Positions 43,901-50,534 of a stretch of 61,279 nt of DNA are shown in pieces. The DNA comes from a bacterium BMS3Bbin08 (lineage in GTDB: Bacteria; Nitrospirota; Thermodesulfovibrionia; UBA6902; BMS3Bbin08). The first letter of the stretch is position 1, and every line of letters starts with the position of its first letter. The stretch lies in NCBI GenBank assembly GCA_002897775.1, contig BDTR01000042.1, positions 1 through 61,279 on the forward strand. Direction: 5' to 3'. The position numbers were made by a program, and so were the translations under genes. The notes under the pieces were generated by a model. The model was given only the letters and a program-made list of their open reading frames with translations, did no database searches and was not told the DNA's origin.

Positions 43901-44059
43901 ACCGGTCTGGGCCTTACAATAACCCAAAGGATTGTCCAGGACCATAAGGGAAGGATCGATGTTGAAAGTGTATGCCGCGAACCCGGAGGGACCGGAGAAG
44001 ATGAGCATTTAAAACAGTGCGGCACAACATTCAGGATATATCTGCCATTGGAGGAATAG
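40925..44059 (+). CDS. GAF/PAS multi-sensor histidine kinase
   Basis: A cytoplasmic kinase of 1044 aa. Order of domains: GAF (about 15-185), GAF (190-335), PAS (355-475, DNSADAIVTSGTGGLITSWNKGAEKIYGF), GAF (485-690), PAS (690-815, KKCYEIFHGTDRPPETCPHA), HisKA with His830 in RVAHEIRNPLISVGG and an HATPase domain (NIINNANNA, DTGYGIR, TGLGLT). The cysteines of CYEIFHG...CPHA recall those in the kinase at 14456-16636. It overlaps glgA by 23 bases. The CheY-like gene at 44334 is the likely downstream partner. Confidence 0.93.
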   Translation: MQELTGNKSLEEKLLETEILIKVAQVANSSLDLREILDTITKIIAESLKKDVCSIYLPRPGNKIYIEATKGLKEEAIGKVFFVTGEGIVGWVARELKYLAVENIREEPRFKDVPVTGASDFLSMLAVPIIRENKLVGVITLQTRGPYIYSQDEINLLTIISYNISSAIRNAKLYRSVKTQLDELKIIHEVGKATTSILTMDELLPYICEEVSKLFHSKGCVLRLLEGENLQIKASYGLPDKIKHAMNLHVGNGIAGWVAQTGKPLLVDNVADMPENLRVPVIEATSALCVPLHIGGRVIGTLGLYDKKGKWGVTVFSRKDLDTLETFADASSIAIENARLYKIEVEKEKKILTLYWEVARTKDYLESLIDNSADAIVTSGTGGLITSWNKGAEKIYGFTEDEVLGKFLPMVPAFLIEKEKQSIEKILQKETVRNVETIRQKRDGQLIEVSLTLSPVLNSAGEVTAISGISRDISEQKRIEKALIRKNQELSKLFFINSVVRSTLELDKLLRMVLTVVTMSDGLGFNRAVLFLVDETQNTLKGVIGVGPESPEEAGHIWLSLAGKSLKSSIDEIEKGHLQKDSYLDRLSRELSVDLDEDCVLTRCIKEKTPFNIRDAGADPLAANTPVQRLGTKAFGVAPLITRDRAIGAIFLDNLFTGREIKDEDLEFLLGFTSHMASAIENARLFEEISRAQAELTNIFESISDMVYFSDRDFTIRNINQAVVEKVGKPAEEILGKKCYEIFHGTDRPPETCPHAKAMTEKKAFVEELEDHYLDGTFFVSSSPIFDSAGNFVGTVNVSRDITELNALRGRVAASERMAALGEMAARVAHEIRNPLISVGGFARRLEKKLDGNLHEMAKIIVEEVSRLEQILKEILGFVRKPKMVKNKIDLVELIDNTLNFISSAITEKGNTLTKDLFPTPIMITVDRDRIREAILNIINNANNATDNGEITVKTVQQGNEALIEISDTGYGIRQEELKNIFTPFFTTGPHGTGLGLTITQRIVQDHKGRIDVESVCREPGGTGEDEHLKQCGTTFRIYLPLEE

Positions 44060-44333
44060 TGATGATTATGGAGCCCCACTGGCAAGCTTGTAAGAGGACG
44101 GACAAGCCCGTGGTATCATCATTAATGCCCCGCTGGGGCGCGAGCATCCCGTACCAGAGTACCAATTTCACCCACGGCCAAAGCCGTGGTCCTCTTGGTA
44201 CAGGGAGACACCTGGCGGTCGGCACTGGTAATTTACACCCGCCAGATATTATATAATAGTTATAATAATATTCTGGTACTGACAGATAGCCGGCTCAGCC
44301 GGATAGCCATGGCTTATACAGGGAGGTGACAAT
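44060..44333 (+). ncRNA. Structured intergenic region before the response regulator
   Basis: Three hairpins follow each other: GCCCC-GCT-GGGGC (44127-44139), a long stem CCCGTACCAGAG/CTCTTGGTACAGGG (44148-44205) enclosing CCACGGC-CAAA-GCCGTGG (44172-44189), and GGCGG...CCGCC (44214-44232). A TATAAT-rich sequence follows near 44240-44262. It could be an attenuator, leader or small RNA, or an intergenic repeat. I do not recognise a known riboswitch. Confidence 0.35.
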
Positions 44334-44681
44334 ATGAAAATACTCATTGTTGATGATGACATACATATCCAGCGTCTTTACAAAGAAGAGCTGGAGGAAG
44401 AAGGCTATGAAATTGTCGTCGCCGGCACAGGGCAAGACGCCTTAGACCTGTTTGTAAAAGAAGACCCTGACATTGTCACTCTTGATATTCTCATGCCTGA
44501 TATTAACGGAATAACACTCCTGAGAAAAATGAAGGAGCTAAAACCCAGGATACCTGTTATTATGTCCACGGCATACGATTACAGGGATGATTTCGCGGTA
44601 TGGGCGTCAGAAGCCTACGTCGTAAAATCAGCTGACCTGGACGAACTAAAAAAAACAATCAGGAACCTGACCGCGCAATAA
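44334..44681 (+). CDS. Single-domain response regulator (CheY-like)
   Basis: A 115-aa receiver domain. The acidic pocket is DDD at residues 7-9, the phospho-acceptor is Asp51 in TLDILMP, and the conserved Lys is in AYVVKSADL. There is no output domain. GGGAGGTGAC is well placed before the ATG. It is seven bases upstream of the HEAT-repeat gene and downstream of a large kinase, so it probably relays a signal to a protein partner rather than to DNA. Confidence 0.95.
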   Translation: MKILIVDDDIHIQRLYKEELEEEGYEIVVAGTGQDALDLFVKEDPDIVTLDILMPDINGITLLRKMKELKPRIPVIMSTAYDYRDDFAVWASEAYVVKSADLDELKKTIRNLTAQ

Positions 44682-44688
44682 AACTAAC

Positions 44689-46338
44689 ATGGAAGATCTG
44701 TCAGAAGATGCAGGCCTTGTAACCGAGATCATACAGGGTATAATCAAGGCAAAAAAAATATTAAAGATATATCCTCCAAACAATCCCATATATATTAAGA
44801 CCGCTGAAGGGCTCTACAGGAAGATCAAGGACCACCTGGACGTACATGGCGGCATCCAGTTAAAGTTCAGGCAGAACGAGATCATATTCAACAATGAGCA
44901 GGTTTATAATAATCCGCAGAAAGAAGACAATCTGGCGCTTTTCTTCTTCAAGGACGGGGTCAGGGAGATAACGATCCTCCAGGACCTGACCCGGAAAGAA
45001 TTTGAGGATTTCATGAGCATCCTTAATACTGATTTCGAAAATGTGGCGCTTGATGACGACATAGTCACGCTCCTGTGGGAGCACGACTTTGAACACATAA
45101 AGTATATTGTTGATGAGGATGCCCTGTCAGCTGAAGAAGAGGAAGAACGGGAAAAGATATATCAGGAAGTTAAAGACAAGAGCCATACTCAAGACGATCT
45201 TGAAAGGGCCTACCAGGACGGCCTGAAAGAAACTGAAAAGCTGGAAAGCTCTCTTGTGCCTGTAAGTGAGAGCGAGCTCAAATCCATAATAAGCGAGATA
45301 CAGGAAGAGGACACCCATTCCAAAATAGATAAGATCATCATGATCCTTTACGAGTTATTTTACCAGACAAAGGAAAAGCCTCTCTTTTCCGAGCTGGTCA
45401 CTTTTGCCGAAAACGTAGTTGTTTACTGTATTAAAAATGCCGATTTCAGGAACGCCGTGTCAATGGTCAATTCAATAAAATCCATTATCAGGGACAGCAG
45501 CGCGGGGGAAGACAATATCAAGGCGCTTAACAGGATATTTGCCTCTATTAACAGCGATGATATTATTCAGGAGATAGGCAGGGTCATAGACAGTGACGCC
45601 CAGATAGAGGACAGCGAGTTAAAAGCGTTTGTCAGGAATCTCGATAAGACCTCTTTGCCTTACTTCATGCAGCTTATGGGGGAACTGCAGAGCATCAGGG
45701 GAAGACGCCTTGTAATGGATATCATTTCTGTCATCGGGAAACTGGACATGGAGACTCTTTCAAAGGGGCTTTATGACAGCAGATGGTATGTGGTAAGGAA
45801 CATCATCTGTATTCTGGGTAAAATTGCGGACAGAACGGCGATCGAACACCTGTCCAAACCGCTGTCACATCCCGATCCGAGGGTCAGAAAAGAAGCCCTT
45901 AAAACAATGGGCGGGATCGGAAATCAGAATATTCTTCCCCATCTCAAGTCGGCGCTGAATGACGAAGATCCCTCGGTAAGAATGTCCGTCGCCAGGATAC
46001 TCGGCACTTTGAAAACCGGGGCCGCAAAGAAAATACTGATAGATGAAAAGTCAAAAAAAGATTTTGCTTCTAAAGATTTCACTGAAAAGAAAGAATTCTA
46101 CGAGGCGATTACACACTGGAAAGACCAGGATATAAAGGAGTTTCTGAGCGCCGCGCTCAATAAGAAGAAGTTCTGGGGCAGAAGAAAGAACGACGAGACC
46201 AGGGCGTGCGCCGCGTACGCAATTGGAATTATCGGAGATACGGATGCTCTTCCATACCTTGAAAAAGCGCAGGCATCAAAAAATAAGCTGCTGAAAACAT
46301 TTTCTACCGCTGCGATAAAGCAGTTAACGGCGACTTAA
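44689..46338 (+). CDS. HEAT-repeat protein of a signalling cluster
   Basis: The 549-aa protein has an N-terminal alpha/beta region (about 1-150), a charged linker and a C-terminal HEAT-like repeat block (about 325-549: LSHPDPRVRKEALKTMGGIG, DEDPSVRMSVARILGTL, TRACAAYAIGIIGD). HEAT repeats mediate protein-protein contacts. The N-terminal sequence (IKAKKILKIYPPNNPIYIKT) resembles the N-terminus of the next gene, so both share a domain. It is one base from the HD-GYP gene, and seven from the receiver gene, so the three are an operon. Confidence 0.85.
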   Translation: MEDLSEDAGLVTEIIQGIIKAKKILKIYPPNNPIYIKTAEGLYRKIKDHLDVHGGIQLKFRQNEIIFNNEQVYNNPQKEDNLALFFFKDGVREITILQDLTRKEFEDFMSILNTDFENVALDDDIVTLLWEHDFEHIKYIVDEDALSAEEEEEREKIYQEVKDKSHTQDDLERAYQDGLKETEKLESSLVPVSESELKSIISEIQEEDTHSKIDKIIMILYELFYQTKEKPLFSELVTFAENVVVYCIKNADFRNAVSMVNSIKSIIRDSSAGEDNIKALNRIFASINSDDIIQEIGRVIDSDAQIEDSELKAFVRNLDKTSLPYFMQLMGELQSIRGRRLVMDIISVIGKLDMETLSKGLYDSRWYVVRNIICILGKIADRTAIEHLSKPLSHPDPRVRKEALKTMGGIGNQNILPHLKSALNDEDPSVRMSVARILGTLKTGAAKKILIDEKSKKDFASKDFTEKKEFYEAITHWKDQDIKEFLSAALNKKKFWGRRKNDETRACAAYAIGIIGDTDALPYLEKAQASKNKLLKTFSTAAIKQLTAT

Positions 46339-46339
46339 T

Positions 46340-47737
46340 ATGCAACCTGTTGATAGAGAAAGAAAAGCCAAAGATCTGGTCAATTCGCTGGCCGTAATGA
46401 TAAAGACCGCCCAGATACACAATCTGAACAATGTCTCTGTAACTAACTCGATCAGGAGAGTGCTCGATATACTCAACTCCCTCGTGTCCGAAGACGCGGT
46501 CACGCTTGACCTTGTCGGTGAATTTTTCCATGTAGACGGCGGCAGGGTCCGATATTCGATGGAGTATATTTTCAATTATGATTTTCTTATCAGGGAGTTC
46601 AAAAAAAGACACCTGGGCACAATAGTCTTTGAAGAGGTCCTGGGGGAGGATGACCTCAGGGCCCTGCTAACAGCATTGACACAGTCCGGTTTTTCTGAAA
46701 AGCCTTTTGAAGCCCTGCTTGAAGCCATAGAAAATATTGAGAATATCGACGTCAGGCCATTGAAAAAAATTAAAGACGACGCTGTTGAGCTCGACCGGAA
46801 AAAGATAATAAAAAAGACCTATTTCAACGTGGTCTCATTAACCAAAAGCATATCCAGCAAGATCAGTGCGGGTGAAAAAGTAAGCATCAAAAAAGCCAAA
46901 AGAATAATGGGCACCATAGTAAACCAGATCATTGAAGAAGAATCCATGCTTATTGGAATGACCTCGATAAAAGACTATGACGAGTATACATATAATCACT
47001 CTGTGAACGTAAGTGTCCTTGCAATAGCGCTGGGACACAGGCTGGGTCTTTCAAAAAAAGTGCTTACGGAACTGGGCCTGTGCGCCCTGCTCCACGACCT
47101 GGGTAAGATCGACGTGCCCAAGGATATCCTTAACAAGCCTGTGGAGTTCAGCGAGGAGGACTGGAAAATAATAATGAGACATCCGGCGTGGGGAGCCCAT
47201 GCCATATTCAAAATGAAGGGCGTGGACAGGACATCCATCAGTGCTTTTGTCACATCTTTTGAGCATCATCTTAATTACGACCTTTCCGGGTACCCGAAAC
47301 TGCGTAAGAAATTCGCGCTGAGTCTTTTTTCCCGAATCATAGCTATTGCTGACCAGTACGACGCAATGACGTCCTCACGGGTCTATTCAAGGATACCGGT
47401 TCCTCCGGACAAGGCCCTGAGCATAATCGTTGACAGGGGTGGAACACAATTAGACCCTCAGATCCTGAAGACATTCATTAACATGGTAGGGGTATACCCT
47501 CTGGGCAGCCTCGTAATGCTGGACACAAATGAACTGGCCATTGTGTTTGACAGCAATGCCAATCCGGATTTCAGCAACAGGCCGAGGGTGTTTGTGCTTA
47601 TAAACAGCAAAGGCGAAAAGACCAGGCAAATGGTCGACCTTATGGAAAGAGACCAGGAAGGCAACTTTAAGCGAAACATCGCTAAGACCCTGGATCCCAA
47701 CCGATATAAAATAAATCTGGCAGAATATTTACTCTGA
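46340..47737 (+). CDS. HD-GYP-domain protein
   Basis: A 465-aa protein. After an N-terminal region similar to its neighbour (SLAVMIKTAQIHNLNN), the HD-GYP domain occupies about 195-400. LLHDLGKIDVPKDIL carries the HD metal ligands, followed by MRHPAWGAHAIF, SFEHHLNYDLSGYPK and IAIADQYDAMTSSR. The GYP motif is kept (SGYP) but the preceding residue pattern is slightly unusual (HHLNYDLSGYP instead of the common HHERxDGxGYP). HD-GYP enzymes hydrolyse c-di-GMP; activity here is inference. Confidence 0.9.
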   Translation: MQPVDRERKAKDLVNSLAVMIKTAQIHNLNNVSVTNSIRRVLDILNSLVSEDAVTLDLVGEFFHVDGGRVRYSMEYIFNYDFLIREFKKRHLGTIVFEEVLGEDDLRALLTALTQSGFSEKPFEALLEAIENIENIDVRPLKKIKDDAVELDRKKIIKKTYFNVVSLTKSISSKISAGEKVSIKKAKRIMGTIVNQIIEEESMLIGMTSIKDYDEYTYNHSVNVSVLAIALGHRLGLSKKVLTELGLCALLHDLGKIDVPKDILNKPVEFSEEDWKIIMRHPAWGAHAIFKMKGVDRTSISAFVTSFEHHLNYDLSGYPKLRKKFALSLFSRIIAIADQYDAMTSSRVYSRIPVPPDKALSIIVDRGGTQLDPQILKTFINMVGVYPLGSLVMLDTNELAIVFDSNANPDFSNRPRVFVLINSKGEKTRQMVDLMERDQEGNFKRNIAKTLDPNRYKINLAEYLL

Positions 47738-48049
47738 GCTTCTCTCTTTCCCTGACGTTCCCCGGGGTTTTCCGACGTGAATCCTGCTTTTTTTGTACTG
47801 TGGTACAGGGTTTACAAAATACAGCCTAACTGTTAATATTAAACTTTCCCTCAGTCTCGGTACGAGTTCGGTACAAATTCGTTTGAATCGATTTTGACCT
47901 AAAATATCCGGACATGGAACTAACAGCTATTAACCCCGCCACACTACAAGGCGGGCAGGCACTGAGGGCGCTGAAGACACTGAAATCTAAACTACCGAGA
48001 GACGATGGACGAGTGAAGATTGACAATTAACGGTCTTTTTGTCTATGAG
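47738..48049. other. Intergenic region without a supported gene
   Basis: Contains AT-rich sequence, short palindromes and a GCCTGCCCGCC-type repeat (47930-47966: CCCCGCC-acactacaa-GGCGGG-CAGGC). I find no coding frame with support. Confidence 0.5.
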
Positions 48050-48158
48050 CTATGAACTATGTATTTACACCAGCCTGTCCCGTGGTCCAAGTCCGATTGG
48101 ACTTTACGGGATAGTTTTAGGTTCGCCCTTTTTAAGAAGAACCTTACGGGGAGCTATT
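48050..48158. repeat. 108-bp dispersed two-hairpin repeat, copy 2
   Basis: Nearly identical to 30195-30302. It ends one base before the tRNA-Ser gene at 48160. The TCCCGT...ACGGGA and AGGTTC...GAACCT hairpins are both preserved. Confidence 0.9.
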
Positions 48159-48159
48159 T

Positions 48160-48251
48160 GGAGAGGTGGCCGAGTGGTCGAAGGCAGCCGCCTGCTAAGC
48201 GGTTGTGGGGGTAAAACTTCACCCAGGGTTCGAATCCCTGCCTCTCCGCCA
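48160..48251 (+). tRNA. tRNA-Ser (GCU)
   Basis: Acceptor arms GGAGAGG/CCTCTCC, anticodon GCT in the loop CTGCTAA flanked by CCGCC/GGCGG-type pairing, a long class II variable arm, T-arm GGTTCGAATCC and an encoded CCA end. Confidence 0.96.
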
Positions 48252-48300
48252 GTGAAAAAATGATTTCACAGATAAATAGTATAGATTACACAGATTAAAA
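48252..48300. repeat. Partial GATTACACAGAT element
   Basis: GATTTCACAGAT and GATTACACAGAT lie between the tRNA and the next gene, without inverted partners. Confidence 0.55.
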
Positions 48301-48327
48301 AACAGCCCTTATCTGGAGGAAAAACAA

Positions 48328-48867
48328 ATGAAAAAAGTATTATCAGCAGTGATCATCATATTGGTTCTTTTTTCTTTTTCAGCATGCAAGAAAAAAGCGG
48401 AAGAAACGATCTCGCAGGCGCCTCTGGCAGAAGGTCCGATCATGGACACTCCTTCAGAAATGCCGCCGCATGGCACAGGACAAAAGGTCCAGTTCGAGGT
48501 GGTTGTGCCTCCTGAGGTGGAAGACAGCTGGGCAGCGGTAAAATTAGAGGTAATGGACAAGCAGTTGAACAAGACACAGGAATACACTGTTAAGCTGGGG
48601 GAAGCCCTTGAAATCCCTGATTCAGACCTGACCATCAAAGCGGAATATTTTCTGCCTGACTTTAAAATGAGCGGGCAGATCGTAACATCAGGTTCAAACG
48701 CGCCTAATAACCCGGCAGTTGGCGTGGTAATACTTGAAAACGGCGACCAGATATTCCCTGAGCCGGGAAGGAAGTTGGGATGGCTCTATGCGAAATTTCC
48801 CACTGTACACCAGTTTGACCATGCACGGTTTGGATTGGTGTTAAAAGAAGGGGTCAGGAAAGAATAA
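48328..48867 (+). CDS. DUF2155-like lipoprotein
   Basis: A 179-aa lipoprotein: signal peptide ending FSFSAC (Cys about 20), a proline-rich acidic linker, then a beta-rich domain with WAAVKLEVMDKQLNKT, YFLPDFKMSG and GWLYAKFPTVHQFDH, which resembles DUF2155. GGAGG is well placed. The function of the family is unknown, and export to the outer membrane or periplasm is likely. It stands between tRNA-Ser and tRNA-Arg. Confidence 0.75.
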   Translation: MKKVLSAVIIILVLFSFSACKKKAEETISQAPLAEGPIMDTPSEMPPHGTGQKVQFEVVVPPEVEDSWAAVKLEVMDKQLNKTQEYTVKLGEALEIPDSDLTIKAEYFLPDFKMSGQIVTSGSNAPNNPAVGVVILENGDQIFPEPGRKLGWLYAKFPTVHQFDHARFGLVLKEGVRKE

Positions 48868-48869
48868 TA

Positions 48870-48984
48870 ATAAACAATTAGCATTTTCAAATTAGCAATT
48901 AAAAATTAAGAGTTGTGGATTGGAGTTAACAAATAACGGTTAACGCATAACGAATAACAGCTTTTATATCCGTTATGGATAACG
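48870..48984. repeat. CAATTAGCA and GTTAACG simple repeats
   Basis: CAATTAGCATTTTCAAATTAGCAATT and TAACAAATAACGGTTAACGC units fill the gap before tRNA-Arg. Confidence 0.5.
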
Positions 48985-49002
48985 GGTAGTCAGTTATAAG
49001 TT

Positions 49003-49079
49003 GCGCCCATAGCTCAATTGGATAGAGTGCCGGACTACGAATCCGTAGGTTGCAGGTTCGACTCCTGCTGGGCGCGCCA
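49003..49079 (+). tRNA. tRNA-Arg (ACG)
   Basis: Acceptor GCGCCCA/TGGGCGC, D-arm AGCTCAATTGGATAGAG, anticodon ACG in CTACGAA, T-arm GGTTCGACTCC, encoded CCA. Confidence 0.97.
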
Positions 49080-49164
49080 TAAAATACAACCGTTAATCGC
49101 CGCCAAAAGCCTGTACAGCTTTGCTGACAAGGCTGGCGAGCCTCGCCGAAGGCGGGTTATTAGT

Positions 49165-49311
49165 ATGGAAATATGCGAGGTCTGCAACAAACCCGGGGAA
49201 GAATGCACATGCTGTCCTGTCGGTACGACTCGATTCCGAGAATGCGGTCATGTCTGCAGCCTGGATTATGGGGAAAACTACTGCCCTGTCTGCCTTCCGG
49301 AAAAGAAATAG
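49165..49311 (+). CDS. Cys-rich small protein, possible zinc ribbon
   Basis: The 48-aa frame from ATG 49165 to TAG 49311 encodes several Cys pairs: CEVC, CTCC, CGHVC and CPVC, the layout of a small zinc-binding protein. Start context is weak (TTAGTATGG). The stop is eight bases before tadA, so they may be co-transcribed. No family is recognised. Confidence 0.55.
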   Translation: MEICEVCNKPGEECTCCPVGTTRFRECGHVCSLDYGENYCPVCLPEKK

Positions 49312-49319
49312 TACTGTCC

Positions 49320-49775
49320 ATGACTGGCAAAGATGATGAGCATTATATGCGCCTTGCCCTCAGGCAGGCTGACACAGCCTTTTCAAAGGGCGAGGTACCG
49401 GTTGGCGCGGTCATTGTAAAGGATAACAGTGTCATAGCTTCCGCCTGTAACTCAAGGGAGATGGAAACAGACCCGACCGCTCACGCGGAAATAAAGGCCC
49501 TTCGAAAAGGAGCCTTGGAGACAGACAGTTGGCGGTTATCAGACGCAACACTGTACGTGACCAAAGAGCCCTGTGTTATGTGTGCCGGCGCCATGGTAAA
49601 CGCAAGGCTTGGCAGGCTGGTCTTCGGATGCAGGGACAACAGGTACGGGGCTGTTGAAAGCAGGTACAGGATACTTTCCGAGGGAAAGCTTAACCATAGC
49701 GTTGAGGTTATATCCGGGGTACTGGAGAATGAATGCTCGGATATTCTTAAAAGATTTTTTCAGATGCGAAGGTAG
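49320..49775 (+). CDS. tadA: tRNA-specific adenosine deaminase
   Basis: TadA converts A34 to inosine in tRNA-Arg(ACG), and this tRNA is encoded just upstream, a nice functional neighbour. The cytidine/deoxycytidylate deaminase zinc motif is complete: His55 and Glu57 in HAE, Cys85 and Cys88 in PCVMC. The start at 49320 is the first methionine of the conserved region (EHYMRLALRQA). The longer open frame upstream overlaps the Cys-rich ORF and is not needed. It is 151 aa, as expected. Confidence 0.95.
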   Translation: MTGKDDEHYMRLALRQADTAFSKGEVPVGAVIVKDNSVIASACNSREMETDPTAHAEIKALRKGALETDSWRLSDATLYVTKEPCVMCAGAMVNARLGRLVFGCRDNRYGAVESRYRILSEGKLNHSVEVISGVLENECSDILKRFFQMRR

Positions 49776-49882
49776 AGGTATGCTGATTTGATAAAGTTGC
49801 AGGCTGAAAATTATACAAAAGCCAGAAAAAGAGAGTTATATCTGAAAAGCGGTACTGGCAGGGATTGGTTAAAGAAAAGACT

Positions 49883-49972
49883 GGAGGAGTGCCAGAGTGG
49901 CTGATTGGGGCGGTCTCGAAAACCGTTGTGGGGGCAACTCCACCGTGGGTTCAAATCCTACCTCCTCCGCCA
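49883..49972 (+). tRNA. tRNA-Ser (CGA)
   Basis: Acceptor GGAGGAG/CTCCTCC, anticodon loop CTCGAAA with anticodon CGA, long variable arm, T-arm GGTTCAAATCC, encoded CCA. Confidence 0.95.
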
Positions 49973-49999
49973 AAATTTGCGCAGCAAAATTTACCGTTA

Positions 50000-50076
50000 T
50001 ATGTTATTTGTTATCTGTTATTAGTTAGGAAGATATTTTTACGTATAACTTATTACTTATAACGTTTAACTTTATT
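50000..50076. repeat. GTTATTTGTTATC / TAACTTATTAC simple repeat
   Basis: Short units of the same class as 37266-37376 separate the two tRNA-Ser genes. Confidence 0.45.
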
Positions 50077-50080
50077 TATT

Positions 50081-50171
<91 letters not shown>

Positions 50172-50280
50172 CAGACCGAATGGTTTATGGCTGTACCGCA
50201 GAATTTTTGTGTCCCAGTGCGCTGGACGGAGTGTGGTTCAGGTTGGAATAAACATATATCTGATAGGTTATAATTAACTG

Positions 50281-50390
50281 GCTGGGCTTTTGGGCCCTGT
50301 GCAACAATGTACTGCGAACTCCGCCAGGTCCGGAAGGAAGCAACGGTAAGTGGTTGCAGTGTGTGCTGCGGGATTCCCTGAAAGCCCGGC
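50281..50390 (+). ncRNA. ffs: Small SRP RNA (4.5S-type)
   Basis: GCTGGGCTTT pairs with AAAGCCCGGC as the closing stem. The diagnostic apical region AGGTCCGGAAGGAAGCA (GGAA tetraloop, Ffh-binding helix 8) is present. It lies directly upstream of dnaX, a frequent arrangement. Confidence 0.95.
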
Positions 50391-50420
50391 TATAAAAAGA
50401 CATCTTACGATGTCTGATGT

Positions 50421-50512
50421 CACAGATTAAAAAACGCAGATTACACTGATAAATTATCAAACAATTATTGAAAAAAATCTGTGTAATCATAAGTTTAAAT
50501 CTGTGTAATCAT
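50421..50512. repeat. GATTACACAGAT element, 'empty' form
   Basis: Left: CACAGATTAA (50421) and CAGATTACACTGAT (50437-50450). Right: ATCTGTGTAATCAT twice (50478-50490 and 50499-50512). About 27 bases separate the halves. The same order flanks the GxxExxY gene 1.6 kb downstream. Confidence 0.8.
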
Positions 50513-50534
50513 GTAAAATGAACATTTTACAATT

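Noticed and set aside
44060-44333. c-di-GMP riboswitch
   Set aside because: The hairpins do not show the conserved GEMM core sequence, although a regulatory role is still possible.
49018-49311. Open frame overlapping tRNA-Arg
   Set aside because: Its first part lies within the tRNA. Only the shorter Cys-rich frame from 49165 is plausible.
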